Part shown: positions 50,583 to 59,121 of the stretch, piece by piece | Position numbering within the stretch: the first letter of the stretch is position 1 | Layout: the number at the start of each line of letters is the position of its first letter | Source: JAIQFL01 sp035295745 | Lineage (GTDB): Bacteria; Acidobacteriota; Terriglobia; Bryobacterales; Bryobacteraceae | Direction of reading: 5' to 3' | Assembly: GCA_035295745.1 (NCBI GenBank) | Contig: DATGIL010000013.1 | Coordinates: 118,411-182,410, forward strand | DNA: 64,000 nucleotides | Translations under genes and position numbers: made by a program | Notes under the pieces: model-generated | Told to the model about the DNA's origin: nothing | What the model saw: only the letters and a program-made list of their open reading frames with translations | Databases searched by the model: none

Positions 50583-53500
50583 ATGGGTGTGCGGGGGCTC
50601 GTGGCGATACTTTTAGGCTCGCTGGCGACGTTCGTTCCGTCAAGGGCCGCGGTTTACGGCAGCGTTGCGGGAGTAGTCTCCGATCAGACCGGGTCGGTGA
50701 TCGCCGGGGCTCACGTGACGCTCACCAATACGGCGCAAGGGATTCCTTACAAGTCGAGCACGGATTCGAAGGGCGTCTATTCGTTTCCCAGCGTACCCGT
50801 CGGCCAGTACGACTTGTCCGTGGAGGCATCGGGCTTCGAACTTCAGAAGCGCACAGGGGTGATTGTCGATCTGAACAGCGCTTTGCATATCGACTTTACT
50901 CTGGAGGTATCCGGAAAACATGAACAGATCACGGTAGACGCCGAAGGCTCCAACATCGCTGTGGAGACGGCGACCACGCAACTCGGCGAAGTCGTCACGG
51001 GCAAATCAATGACCGCGGTCGCGCTCAACGGGCGCAGTTTCACCGACCTGCTCGCCTTGCAGCCCGGCATCGTACCGGTCACCACTCAGCAGCCCGACTC
51101 CATCGTAATGGCGGGCGTGACCGTGGCCATCGAGCCTTCCGGCGGGCTCAATCCTGGCAACCAGTCGATCAGCGGGCAGCGCGAAGATGCTAACGGATTC
51201 ATGGTAAACGGCGGCGATGTCAAGGAACTGATGAATGGCGGCACGTCGATTGTGCCCAATCTGGACTCCATCGCCGAGTTCCGCATCCTGACGAACAACT
51301 TCGAGGCGGAGTACGGTAACTCGTCGGGCGGAATCGTCAACGTAGTTACTAAATCGGGGACCAATGAACTGCACGGTGGCGGGTTCGAGTTTCTGCGCAA
51401 CACGGCGCTCGACGCGCGCAATTTCTTTTCGCCGGAACGCAGTTTCTACCGGCAGAATCAATTTGGAGGAATGCTGGGCGGGCCTGTGAGGAAGAACCGT
51501 GTCTTCTTCTTTGGAGACTACCAGGGAACGCGTCAGCAACAGGGCGTCGATACCGGACTCTTTCCGGTCCCGTCGCTGGCAGACCGGAGTGGGAATCTTG
51601 CCGACTTGTCCGATTCCCTCACTGGAGCGGTAGGCGGACCGTATCTGGCCAATCTGTTGTCGCAGAAGTTGGGATATGCCGTTTCCGCCAATGAGCCGTA
51701 CTACACTCCCGGCTGCGTTACAAGCAGCGCCTGCGTGTTTCCGGATGCCGTCATTCCACAGCGCGCCTGGTCTGCGCCTGCCACGCATCTTCTGCAATAT
51801 GTGCCATTGCCCAGTATCGGCGACAGCACGTTTTCGACAGCTTCGGACGGGAAACTGTTGCGCGACGACAAAGCGAGCGCCCGCATCGAAGCCAACAGCC
51901 AGCGATGGGGGTTGTTTTCGGCCTACTATTATTTCGATGACTACGACCTGAACAATCCCTACCCCACGGGTCAGGGAGGCGCGACGGTGCCGGGGTTTGC
52001 CGCGCTCGATCTGGGACGATCGCAGTTGATCAGTCTGGGCAACACCAAGATCTTCAACGCCAACACGGTGAACGAATTCCGCTTCAGCTACATGCGCGAC
52101 TCGAACGACGTCGGGCAACCGTCGGGAGGCGTCGGGCCGAGCTTAGCGTCACAGGGCTTTGTGACAGGCCCGGGAACGCCAGGTATCGCGGTGCTGGCGC
52201 CTGGCATCGAGGGCATCGAGAATGTCCGGTTCAATTCCTTTGTGATCGGGACTCCAATCACGAATCTGACTCAGGCCAACAATACCTTTGCGCTCAGCGA
52301 TCATGTTTCGCACTTGTGGCGCGCCCATAGTTTCAAGGCAGGCTTCCAGATCAGCCTGGAGCAGGTGAACGTCAATCCCAACGCCACCTTCAACGGCTCG
52401 TTCCTTTTTTCGGGCGCGGAGACGGGCTCCGATTTCGCCGACTTCCTGATCGGAGTGGCCAGTAACTACAATCAGGCTGACTCCGGGCCTTACTATGGCC
52501 GTCACAAATACGCCGCGGGTTTCCTGCAGGACAGCTGGCGAGTGAGGCCGAACCTGACTCTCAATCTCGGAGTACGGTGGGACCTGATGCAGTACTGGTC
52601 GGAGAAGTACAATCAGATCCCGACCTTCAATCCGGGAGAGCAGTCGAAGGTTTATCCGACCGCGCCTGTCTCGTTGGTTTACCCAACCGACCCCGGAATC
52701 CCAAATACCCTGGTGCCGCAGCGCAATCGCTTCTCGCCACGGCTGGGAGTCGCATGGTCCCCCAACTGGAGCGACGGCCTGCTCGGGCGCATGGCTGGCG
52801 GTCCCGGAAAGACTAGTATCCGCGCGGGTTACGGCATCTTTTACTCCGTGATCCAAGGCAATACGATAGGCGTGGACGAGCCGCAACCGCCCTACGGTTT
52901 GAGCTACACCAGTTCGGGGCGGCCGCTGTTCGCGACGCCATTCATCAGTTCATCCGACGGCACGGTTCACGTCAATCCGTTTCCGCTGACGTTTCCGCCG
53001 CTCAACGCTTCGGCGAGCCACCCCAACTCGTCGATCGATTATTCGCCGTTTCTGCCGCAAGCGGGAATGACTGCTCCGCCGCCATGGAATACTTACCCGT
53101 ATAGCGAGAATTACTTCCTGTCCGTCGAGCGGCAGCTAGCGCAGAACACCGTGCTGAGTCTGAGTTATGTCGGTTCGCAAGCGCATCATTTGCTGGTGGT
53201 GTATTCGGCGAATCCTGGCAATCCGGCTCTCTGTCTGGCACTGAGCCGCCCTTCCGCGGTGGCTCCTGGTACCCCTACCTGCGGCCCGTTCGGCGAGGAT
53301 ACAGCCTACACGAGCGCCGCGGGAAGCGTCTATTCCGGAACGCGCGGACCGCTGGGTCCCAACTTTGCCAATGACGACTACGATGCCACTATTGGGAACT
53401 CGAACTACAATTCCTTGCAGGCATCCCTCAAGCATTCGGGTAAGAGCCTCGATCTGATGGTGGCGTACACGTTCAGTAAGTCCATCGATCAGGCATCGAG

Positions 53501-54116
53501 TCTTGCCGACCCCATCGATCCTTTCAACTTCGGTCTGACCCGCGCCCTTTCCGCGTGGGACTTGAGGCATAGTTTGGTGGCGACATACGATTATCGGCTC
53601 CCTCTCGAACGGGTCTTCCCCGGAGCACCGGCGCTGGCGCGTGGATGGACGATCTCCGGAATCACCCGCGCGACCACCGGTTTCCCGGTGACCATCTCGA
53701 GCGATGGCGACCGTTCCTTGGAAGGCAGCTTGCCGAACGGTGTGAACAATCGCAGCCTGGACCGTCCCGACTTTACACCTGGTCCTCTGCAACAGAATCC
53801 CGATCCGCGCAACGGCCTGCCTTATTTCAACACCTCTCTATTCACTCCCAACGCATTGGGCACGCCGGGGACGGCATCCCGCCGTTCGTTCTACGGGCCG
53901 GGAGCGATCAACTTCGACCTGGCGCTGCGCCGCACGTTCCGCTGGAAAGAGGCCCGGTCTCTGGAGTTCCGACTGGAGACGTTCAACAGCTTCAATCACA
54001 CCCAGTTCTTCGGCCCGGTGGCGGTGAATGGAGACATCGACAGCGGCCTGTTCGGTCAGGTGGTCAAGGCAGCGTCCCCGCGATTAGTGCAGGTGGCGCT
54101 GAAGCTGGCATTCTGA
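50583..54116 (+). CDS. Oar-like TonB-dependent outer-membrane receptor with carboxypeptidase-regulatory N-domain
   Basis: 1177 residues from ATG 50583, about 9 bp after GGGGGAG; an in-frame ATG at 50559 has no ribosome site. Signal peptide LVAILLGSLATFVPSRAA. Residues ~25-105 form a CarboxypepD_reg domain (SVAGVVSDQTGSVIAGAHVT, GVYSFPSVPVGQYDLSVEAS). The plug includes VALNGRSFTDLLALQPGIVP and FRILTNNFEAEYGNSSGGIV. The long barrel ends with RRTFRWKEARSLEFRLETFN, FNHTQFFGP and a terminal Phe (ALKLAF) used for outer-membrane insertion. This type is greatly expanded in Acidobacteria and probably takes up glycans or large peptides; the substrate is unknown. Confidence 0.92.
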   Translation: MGVRGLVAILLGSLATFVPSRAAVYGSVAGVVSDQTGSVIAGAHVTLTNTAQGIPYKSSTDSKGVYSFPSVPVGQYDLSVEASGFELQKRTGVIVDLNSALHIDFTLEVSGKHEQITVDAEGSNIAVETATTQLGEVVTGKSMTAVALNGRSFTDLLALQPGIVPVTTQQPDSIVMAGVTVAIEPSGGLNPGNQSISGQREDANGFMVNGGDVKELMNGGTSIVPNLDSIAEFRILTNNFEAEYGNSSGGIVNVVTKSGTNELHGGGFEFLRNTALDARNFFSPERSFYRQNQFGGMLGGPVRKNRVFFFGDYQGTRQQQGVDTGLFPVPSLADRSGNLADLSDSLTGAVGGPYLANLLSQKLGYAVSANEPYYTPGCVTSSACVFPDAVIPQRAWSAPATHLLQYVPLPSIGDSTFSTASDGKLLRDDKASARIEANSQRWGLFSAYYYFDDYDLNNPYPTGQGGATVPGFAALDLGRSQLISLGNTKIFNANTVNEFRFSYMRDSNDVGQPSGGVGPSLASQGFVTGPGTPGIAVLAPGIEGIENVRFNSFVIGTPITNLTQANNTFALSDHVSHLWRAHSFKAGFQISLEQVNVNPNATFNGSFLFSGAETGSDFADFLIGVASNYNQADSGPYYGRHKYAAGFLQDSWRVRPNLTLNLGVRWDLMQYWSEKYNQIPTFNPGEQSKVYPTAPVSLVYPTDPGIPNTLVPQRNRFSPRLGVAWSPNWSDGLLGRMAGGPGKTSIRAGYGIFYSVIQGNTIGVDEPQPPYGLSYTSSGRPLFATPFISSSDGTVHVNPFPLTFPPLNASASHPNSSIDYSPFLPQAGMTAPPPWNTYPYSENYFLSVERQLAQNTVLSLSYVGSQAHHLLVVYSANPGNPALCLALSRPSAVAPGTPTCGPFGEDTAYTSAAGSVYSGTRGPLGPNFANDDYDATIGNSNYNSLQASLKHSGKSLDLMVAYTFSKSIDQASSLADPIDPFNFGLTRALSAWDLRHSLVATYDYRLPLERVFPGAPALARGWTISGITRATTGFPVTISSDGDRSLEGSLPNGVNNRSLDRPDFTPGPLQQNPDPRNGLPYFNTSLFTPNALGTPGTASRRSFYGPGAINFDLALRRTFRWKEARSLEFRLETFNSFNHTQFFGPVAVNGDIDSGLFGQVVKAASPRLVQVALKLAF

Positions 54117-54191
54117 CCCGCACCCGAATCGTCTGAAACGGTAGACGCGCACCTGCCACGATATACTTGAGCGGAAACGGAGGCGAGTGCG

Positions 54192-55091
54192 ATGAAGAAT
54201 ATTCTGTCGATCCGGGGTGGAGGGATACGCGGCATTATTCCGTGCTGCTGCCTGATCAAGCTGGAGTCGCAATTTGGCGGTGTGACGCGTGATCACATCG
54301 ACTACTGCGCCGGAACGTCGACAGGAGCGCTGCTCACTGCCGCCGTGGCGTTAGGAATTCCGGCCACGACTCTTCTGGACGTGTATACCAAGCGCTCCAA
54401 GGAGATCTTTACACCGACGGGAGCGATCGCTACCGCCAAGCGCTTCGCCGAAGGGTTCATGTACGAGCCCACCAACCTGCAAAAGGTGCTGAACAGCGTG
54501 TTTGGAGCTCAGGCTGGGAGCGTGGTGAACGACTCTCCACTGCCCGTAATGATCTCCGCCACTGCGATGAACGGTCACAACTGGTTCTTCGTGAAGGACA
54601 ACGCGAAGAACGCCCGCACCACGGGGACCGTCAAACTGGTGGACGCTGCCGTGGCCTCTTCGTGTGCACCCACCTACTTCGACCATTGGAAGATCGATAA
54701 CGTCAACGGACAGACGATTCGCTTCTTCGACGGAGGCGTTGGTGGCACGGCAAATCCAGCGTACCAGGCGTGTGTAGAAGCGTTCGAGTACGACGATTTC
54801 ACGCCATCAAACACGCGCCTCGTGGATCTGGCGACCGGCTTCTTTCCGGCTTCAGACAATCCGCCGAACGGCCTGCTCGATGTGGTGGCGTGGACCACCA
54901 GCACCCTGGTCGACAGCTCCGAAGACTGGGTGGACTCGGCGGTGCAGCGGCAATGGCCCGGAGTGATGCGCAGCGTCAATGTACAATTGCCCAGCGACAT
55001 CGACGAGGCCGATACGAGTGCGATTCCGACTCTGGTCACAATCGGCCAGGCACTTGCGGCGACTCTGGATTGGACGCAACTTCTCGGGTGA
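54192..55091 (+). CDS. Patatin-like phospholipase
   Basis: 299 residues, ATG behind GGAGG. Oxyanion motif ILSIRGGGIRGIIP, nucleophile elbow DYCAGTSTGALLTA (Ser of GxSxG) and dyad Asp in RFFDGGVGGTANP are all present. Acyl-ester hydrolysis of lipids is expected. There is no signal peptide, so it acts in the cytoplasm or at the inner membrane. The next gene, a multi-helix membrane protein, starts 2 bp after the stop. Bacterial patatins act in lipid turnover, effector roles and CBASS-type defence; no cyclase or sensor neighbour supports defence here. Confidence 0.9.
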   Translation: MKNILSIRGGGIRGIIPCCCLIKLESQFGGVTRDHIDYCAGTSTGALLTAAVALGIPATTLLDVYTKRSKEIFTPTGAIATAKRFAEGFMYEPTNLQKVLNSVFGAQAGSVVNDSPLPVMISATAMNGHNWFFVKDNAKNARTTGTVKLVDAAVASSCAPTYFDHWKIDNVNGQTIRFFDGGVGGTANPAYQACVEAFEYDDFTPSNTRLVDLATGFFPASDNPPNGLLDVVAWTTSTLVDSSEDWVDSAVQRQWPGVMRSVNVQLPSDIDEADTSAIPTLVTIGQALAATLDWTQLLG

Positions 55092-55093
55092 GG

Positions 55094-56221
55094 ATGGCCG
55101 CATCGCGCCGGACTGACGGTCTCAGGATTTCGATTGGTGCCGGTTTGGTCGCGGGATTCCTGCTCTCTCCCAAGCTCTGGCTCACGTCGCGAAGCTATCC
55201 GCTCGTACCGGTTTTTCGGTTCCTGCGCCCCGTCCCGCCGCCTTGGGACTACGGAGTGATGGCGTCGTTGATCCTTCTGGCGGTGTGGATCGCGATTCGC
55301 CCGAAACCGGTGAAGGCGATTGCAGCGTTCGTCCTGCTGGCGGCGGCGTATGGCCTATTCGATCAATCGCGCTGGCAGCCGTGGCTCTATCAATACCTCT
55401 TCATGCTGGCGGCGCTGGCGATCTACTCCGAGCGCGATGCGGTGTCGATCACGACGTGCCGTTGGATGGTTGCCGCCATCTACTTCTGGAGCGGAGTTCA
55501 CAAAGCCAACGCAGGATTTATCGAAGATACATTTCCACGGCTGATGGAGCCGTTCGGCGGGCTCGCGACGTTAAGAGCCGTGCATGTCCTGGCGCTCGCG
55601 GTACCCGCGATCGAGGCAGCGATCGGGATGGGTCTGCTGACGAGACGGTTCCGAACGGCATCCATCATTGGCGCACTGGGCATGCACGCGTTCATTCTGG
55701 CGAGTGTCGGGCCTCTGGGACATGACTGGGATCGCGTGATCTGGCCGTGGAATCTGGCGATGGCGGCCATCGTGGTGTTGCTGTTCTGGCGAAACGGGGA
55801 TGCCACGTCCGGCGGAAGCAGGGCGTTTCAGGGTCTGGTGCTGGTGCTTTTTGGGATTGCGCCGGTGCTCAGTTTCGTGAATCTGATGGACGGGTATCCC
55901 GCGTTCTCGCTGTATTCGGGGAATCCTAACGACGGCACGATCTATATGGCGGACTCGGTCGCGGACCGGCTGCCCGAAGAAATTCAGGAACAGATCGACG
56001 TGAACGATTCCGGTGTGGACGAGTTGAGTATTTTAGGGTGGTCGTACGAGGAGCTGGGGGTGCCTCCGTACGGGGAGCTTCGCGTGTTGCGAAGCATTGG
56101 AAGGCAGGTCTGCGAGGAAGCGGGGAATCCTCGCGAGATGGTGCTGATTGTGCAGACGAAATCGACTTGGATTCGTACTCCCAGATCGATTGCGTACGGA
56201 TGCGAGTCGCTGCGCAAGTAG
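55094..56221 (+). CDS. HTTM/DoxX-like polytopic membrane protein
   Basis: 375 residues from ATG 55094, with GGTGAGG just upstream and 2 bp after the patatin stop, so translationally coupled. About eight hydrophobic segments occur between residues 10 and 265 (GVMASLILLAVWIAIR, AIAAFVLLAAAYGLF, WLYQYLFMLAALAIYS, AVHVLALAVPAIEAAIGMGL, LAMAAIVVLLFW). The motif AAIYFWSGVHKANAGFIEDT resembles the helix of HTTM (vitamin K carboxylase-like) and DoxX-like proteins. The last ~100 residues are soluble and probably periplasmic (LPEEIQEQIDVNDSGVDELS). No catalytic residues can be assigned. Confidence 0.7.
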   Translation: MAASRRTDGLRISIGAGLVAGFLLSPKLWLTSRSYPLVPVFRFLRPVPPPWDYGVMASLILLAVWIAIRPKPVKAIAAFVLLAAAYGLFDQSRWQPWLYQYLFMLAALAIYSERDAVSITTCRWMVAAIYFWSGVHKANAGFIEDTFPRLMEPFGGLATLRAVHVLALAVPAIEAAIGMGLLTRRFRTASIIGALGMHAFILASVGPLGHDWDRVIWPWNLAMAAIVVLLFWRNGDATSGGSRAFQGLVLVLFGIAPVLSFVNLMDGYPAFSLYSGNPNDGTIYMADSVADRLPEEIQEQIDVNDSGVDELSILGWSYEELGVPPYGELRVLRSIGRQVCEEAGNPREMVLIVQTKSTWIRTPRSIAYGCESLRK

Positions 56222-56927
56222 GCGCTTTGGACGCGTCGCACTCTGTGACCGTCTACTGAGACGCCGCGTCACCATCGTCTGGAGAGGCAGCGCCGCTAGC
56301 GGAAAGTCAGTTGTAAACTACTTGTCAGTTTTCCCGACAAATACGACCGAATGATCAACGCTCGTGCGCCACTGCTTACACTCGGGATTTCCTGAGTGCG
56401 AGCCGCGCGCGTAAGCAAGCGACCGGCTCATCTGTTGACTACGACCCTGTGCGGGTAAGCAAGCGACTGGCAAATTGGGGCAGGGAATTGAGCTTGTCGG
56501 GTCAGCCCCGAGTTGCTCGATCCAACACGCGGGACATTCATGCAGTACCATGCGGGCCTGCCTGTTCCGGAGTGATCTACTGCAGGGAAGGCCTTGATCC
56601 GCAGGACGCGCAGGTTTCGCGGAACTGCCTGCGAATTGATTCGCAGGAGGTGCGTCGCCGGCGATTCGTCGCTTCCGAAGAGGCTGAAAATACACGCACG
56701 TAGAAAAATGGATCCTATGGTGAGCCGCCGACCTGTGAAGCGAGCGGAAAGACCGCCTTGCGAGCGAAAATTCAGATGCCGGCTTAGTCCGTAGCCAACT
56801 GAAAATACGGATTTTGTGTTAACAAGGAGTACTGGCCCAAAGGTCCCGATAGCGTTACTCAAATAACTAAAGACATCTTGAGCGGACAGCAGCGGCCACG
56901 TAGTCTGCGTAGAAGGAGGCGGGGTTT
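56222..56927. other. 706-bp region without a supported gene; holds two repeat copies
   Basis: Short frames on both strands (56318-56862) overlap the dispersed repeat and lack ribosome sites or recognisable domains. Two repeat copies lie at 56399-56422 and 56455-56466. The stretch 56560-56700 (VIYCREGLDPQDAQVSRNCL in one frame) looks protein-like but has no start or partner. The last ~60 bp end with AAGGAGG, the ribosome site of the PilZ gene. Confidence 0.5.
56399..56466 (+). repeat. Two copies of the dispersed GTAAGCAAGCG repeat
   Basis: CGAGCCGCGCGCGTAAGCAA plus GCGA at 56399-56422 is identical over 24 bp to the reverse complement of 49195-49218. A second, partial copy (GGGTAAGCAAGCGACTGG) lies at 56453-56470. 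Same orientation, about 44 bp apart, in DNA without a supported gene. Confidence 0.8.
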
Positions 56928-57326
56928 GTGGCCCAGATGAATGACGTGAAGGTTCTCAAGAACGGGGATCGGGAAAGGCGGAGCAAGCGCCGCTTCCAGA
57001 TCGAACAAGAAGTTCGCTACAAAATGCTCTACGGCCAACGGATCGCTGAGACCGGCACGGGGAAGACCATGAACATTTCCAGCGGTGGAGTATGGTTCTC
57101 CACCGAAACAATGCTCACTGCCGGTATGCCCGTGGAGCTGTCGATGAACTGGCCCGTACTCCTCAATGACTCCTGCCCCATGAAGTTGATGATCTACGGA
57201 TGCGTGATCCGCAGCACCGACAAAGGCGCCGCCGTTGCCATTGAACGCTACGAGTTCCGGACACAGGGATCTCGCAATTTTCCCCCCTCCCAGCATCCGG
57301 CTGTCGAACTCCGCATGCTTGGCTAG
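56928..57326 (+). CDS. PilZ-domain protein (probable c-di-GMP receptor)
   Basis: 132 residues from GTG 56928, the codon at normal distance from AAGGAGG (ATG 56937 is the alternative). A PilZ-type ligand-binding site is visible: the basic segment RERRSKRRFQIEQEVRY supplies the RxxxR motif and MNISSGGVWF the (D/N)xSxxG motif. A single PilZ domain with no attached output domain suggests a small adaptor that reports c-di-GMP level to a partner. No cyclase or phosphodiesterase gene is nearby. Confidence 0.85.
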   Translation: MAQMNDVKVLKNGDRERRSKRRFQIEQEVRYKMLYGQRIAETGTGKTMNISSGGVWFSTETMLTAGMPVELSMNWPVLLNDSCPMKLMIYGCVIRSTDKGAAVAIERYEFRTQGSRNFPPSQHPAVELRMLG

Positions 57327-57396
57327 GCAAGATCCACAATCGCAATTTTCAGGGGCAGGTCGGTGATCAAGATCGCGGATCGGCCCCATTTCTGTG

Positions 57397-58185
57397 TTAA
57401 TTCGGCACCGGCTTTTCTGCCCGTTCAATCACCAATGTCTCGACTGGTCCTTTGCCGGTTTCCAGCTTGAGACCAAGCTGCTGAACGCAGGTCAGAATCA
57501 TTCCGATAATATCGGGCCGCGGCTCGTCTGAACGGTAATCCACCTGAAAATCGTACGATCCGGTAAGCTCCGTCCGGTCGAGCACGGGCTTTTCGAGATA
57601 AGGGCTGAGCCTTTGCGCGAGATCGGGCATGGACTCGTTGATGCCCTTGATCCCATCTCCCATAAGCATCCCGCCTCTCAGTCCACCCGACCATGGATAC
57701 TCATTCTTGTCCTTCGAATCCTCCATCTTGAGAGGCCTATTCCCTTTCAGCAGCAGGTAAACGGGCCCTTCGCGAGTTTCGCGGCGATATTTCAATTGAA
57801 ACCGCTCGATCAACAGAGACTGAAGCATCTCCCGCTGCTCCGCGTGCAGAGGATACTTCGTGTAAGGCGGCCTGGATTTGCTCAGTACCGAGGATTCCGG
57901 CGGCTTGGCGTCGATATCGAAGCGCACACTGTCCATCCACGCAGGCCCGCCTGCGATTTGAAATTCCTGAATATCGAAGGCCTGTTGGATCAGATATTGG
58001 AGCGTGCATCCGCGGAGTCCAACCCGTCCGCCGGGATAGTTGTAGACGCCGCCCAGCTCGTTAGTGGCCCCGAGTTTCACAGAAGCCACTTCAAACTGAA
58101 GCGCCGGACGGTCAGAAGGCTGTTGGGCACGGAAGCCTGAGGCCGCCACGCACAAAATGAAGAGTCGCGCCCCTATGGTTTTCAT
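57397..58185 (-). CDS. TIGR03435-family exported protein (Solibacter-type, unknown function)
   Basis: 262 residues. Signal peptide KTIGARLFILCVAASGFRAQ. The family signature is clear: LQFEVASVKLG near the N-terminus, GCTLQYLIQQAFDIQEFQIA with GGPAWMDSVRFDIDAKP, EMLQSLLIERFQLKYRRETR, and the closing LGLKLETGKGPVETLVIERA followed by EKPVPN. Proteins of this family occur in many copies in Solibacter-like genomes and have no known role. Convergent with the PilZ gene across 70 bp. Confidence 0.92.
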   Translation of the reverse strand: MKTIGARLFILCVAASGFRAQQPSDRPALQFEVASVKLGATNELGGVYNYPGGRVGLRGCTLQYLIQQAFDIQEFQIAGGPAWMDSVRFDIDAKPPESSVLSKSRPPYTKYPLHAEQREMLQSLLIERFQLKYRRETREGPVYLLLKGNRPLKMEDSKDKNEYPWSGGLRGGMLMGDGIKGINESMPDLAQRLSPYLEKPVLDRTELTGSYDFQVDYRSDEPRPDIIGMILTCVQQLGLKLETGKGPVETLVIERAEKPVPN

Positions 58186-58530
58186 TTAGCGCCCCGTGAA
58201 ACTGACTGTGATATGAGAATCCTATCACCGAACGGACTCACCACTGTTGGATGGATGAGATGGATTGATGACCTGAGATGGTTCGCCGGGTGGTCTGCCA
58301 ATCCGAAGCCCAAATGACGGAGTTCCTCCTGCTATTGGCTTACTCGGATTTGGCAAATGCGGGACGTGCGGGACGTTATGGAAGCAGCAAGGGTACTGTT
58401 TGGCACCCTGCACTACTGGCGTTCGGCCCAACTGGCAGGCTAACTGCAAACTCTTTGGCGCGCGCGTTCACACGGTGACTCCAGCCGGGTAACCAGATCG
58501 CAGGACGCGCCACTATTGGGGGATTACCGA
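58186..58530. other. Intergenic region between the TIGR03435 gene and the small membrane protein
   Basis: 345 bp. It contains the direct repeat GCGGGAC-GTGCGGGACGT (58360-58377 region) and the promoters of two divergent genes. No RNA gene or longer coding frame is supported. Confidence 0.4.
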
Positions 58531-58680
58531 ATGCTTTGGACGATTTTCGTAATTCTGCTAGTCCTGTGGTTGCTTGGACTGGTGACATCGTACACGATGG
58601 GCGGGTTCATTCACATTCTGCTCGTGGTAGCCGTGGCGGTCCTGCTCATTCAATTGATTTCGGGACGCAGAGTAGTCTAA
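58531..58680 (+). CDS. Tiny membrane protein of the lmo0937 / DUF5670 type
   Basis: 49 residues, too short for most gene callers. It starts with LWTIFVILLVLWLLGLVTSY, then TMGGFIHILLVVAVAVLLIQ and ends LISGRRVV. This two-helix pattern with the central GGFIHILL turn is characteristic of the lmo0937 family. GGGGGA lies 8-13 bp upstream of the ATG. Function unknown; such proteins often follow stress-regulated promoters. The neighbour at 58.7 kb is also a tiny membrane protein, on the opposite strand. Confidence 0.85.
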   Translation: MLWTIFVILLVLWLLGLVTSYTMGGFIHILLVVAVAVLLIQLISGRRVV

Positions 58681-58704
58681 CTGCACCAAGGCGGGGACTG
58701 GCTC

Positions 58705-58899
58705 TCAGCTCAGTCCCCGCAACAGCCGGGCCGGCAATGTCACGATTGCCCATACCAGCTCCAGAACGCCTTCGACCGCTATACCTACGATTCGAAACGG
58801 CAGCAGTAGCAGCCAGAATATCGGATACAGCACCAGGGCGAGCAAGGCCAAAGGCCAGCACAGCAGCAGCAAAATACACCACAACAGGAACTTAACCAC
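58705..58899 (-). CDS. Small hydrophobic membrane protein (hypothetical)
   Basis: 64 residues: KFLLWCILLLLCWPLALLAL, VLYPIFWLLLLPFRIVGIAV and ELVWAIVTLPARLLRGLS. Two to three helices with conserved-looking Pro-Leu-Ala and LPFR turns; I recognise the pattern as a recurrent small membrane protein without known function. Convergent with the lmo0937-type gene, 24 bp between stops. Confidence 0.6.
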   Translation of the reverse strand: MVKFLLWCILLLLCWPLALLALVLYPIFWLLLLPFRIVGIAVEGVLELVWAIVTLPARLLRGLS

Positions 58900-59015
58900 G
58901 CGAAGCCTCCATTGATATGGTACGCAGGAATCGCGTCAAATGTTCTCTCGTCTGCACTTGGGGTCTCGAAGTCGCACCTCGTAAACGGTGCACGTCTCAA
59001 AATCGCAATAGCTAA

Positions 59016-59037
59016 CGCTCCCTTACGGTCGCGGCTC
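59016..59037 (-). repeat. Copy of the CGTAAGGGAG variant of the dispersed repeat
   Basis: Read on the minus strand: GAGCCGCGACCGTAAGGGAG and CG. It differs at two positions from 49361-49382, which links the two variants of the repeat family. It lies in the 222-bp spacer upstream of aroC. Confidence 0.6.
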
Positions 59038-59121
59038 GTAACGGCTGGGCTCGTACGCACCCTAAGTTCTTGCCTCTCTGAGATATCGCTTCGCGGTCTG
59101 TTACCATAAAATTTCGTTTCC

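Noticed and set aside
54192..56221. Patatin as a CBASS defence effector
   Set aside because: No cyclic-nucleotide synthase, sensor or accessory gene adjoins it; the neighbour is a membrane protein of another type.
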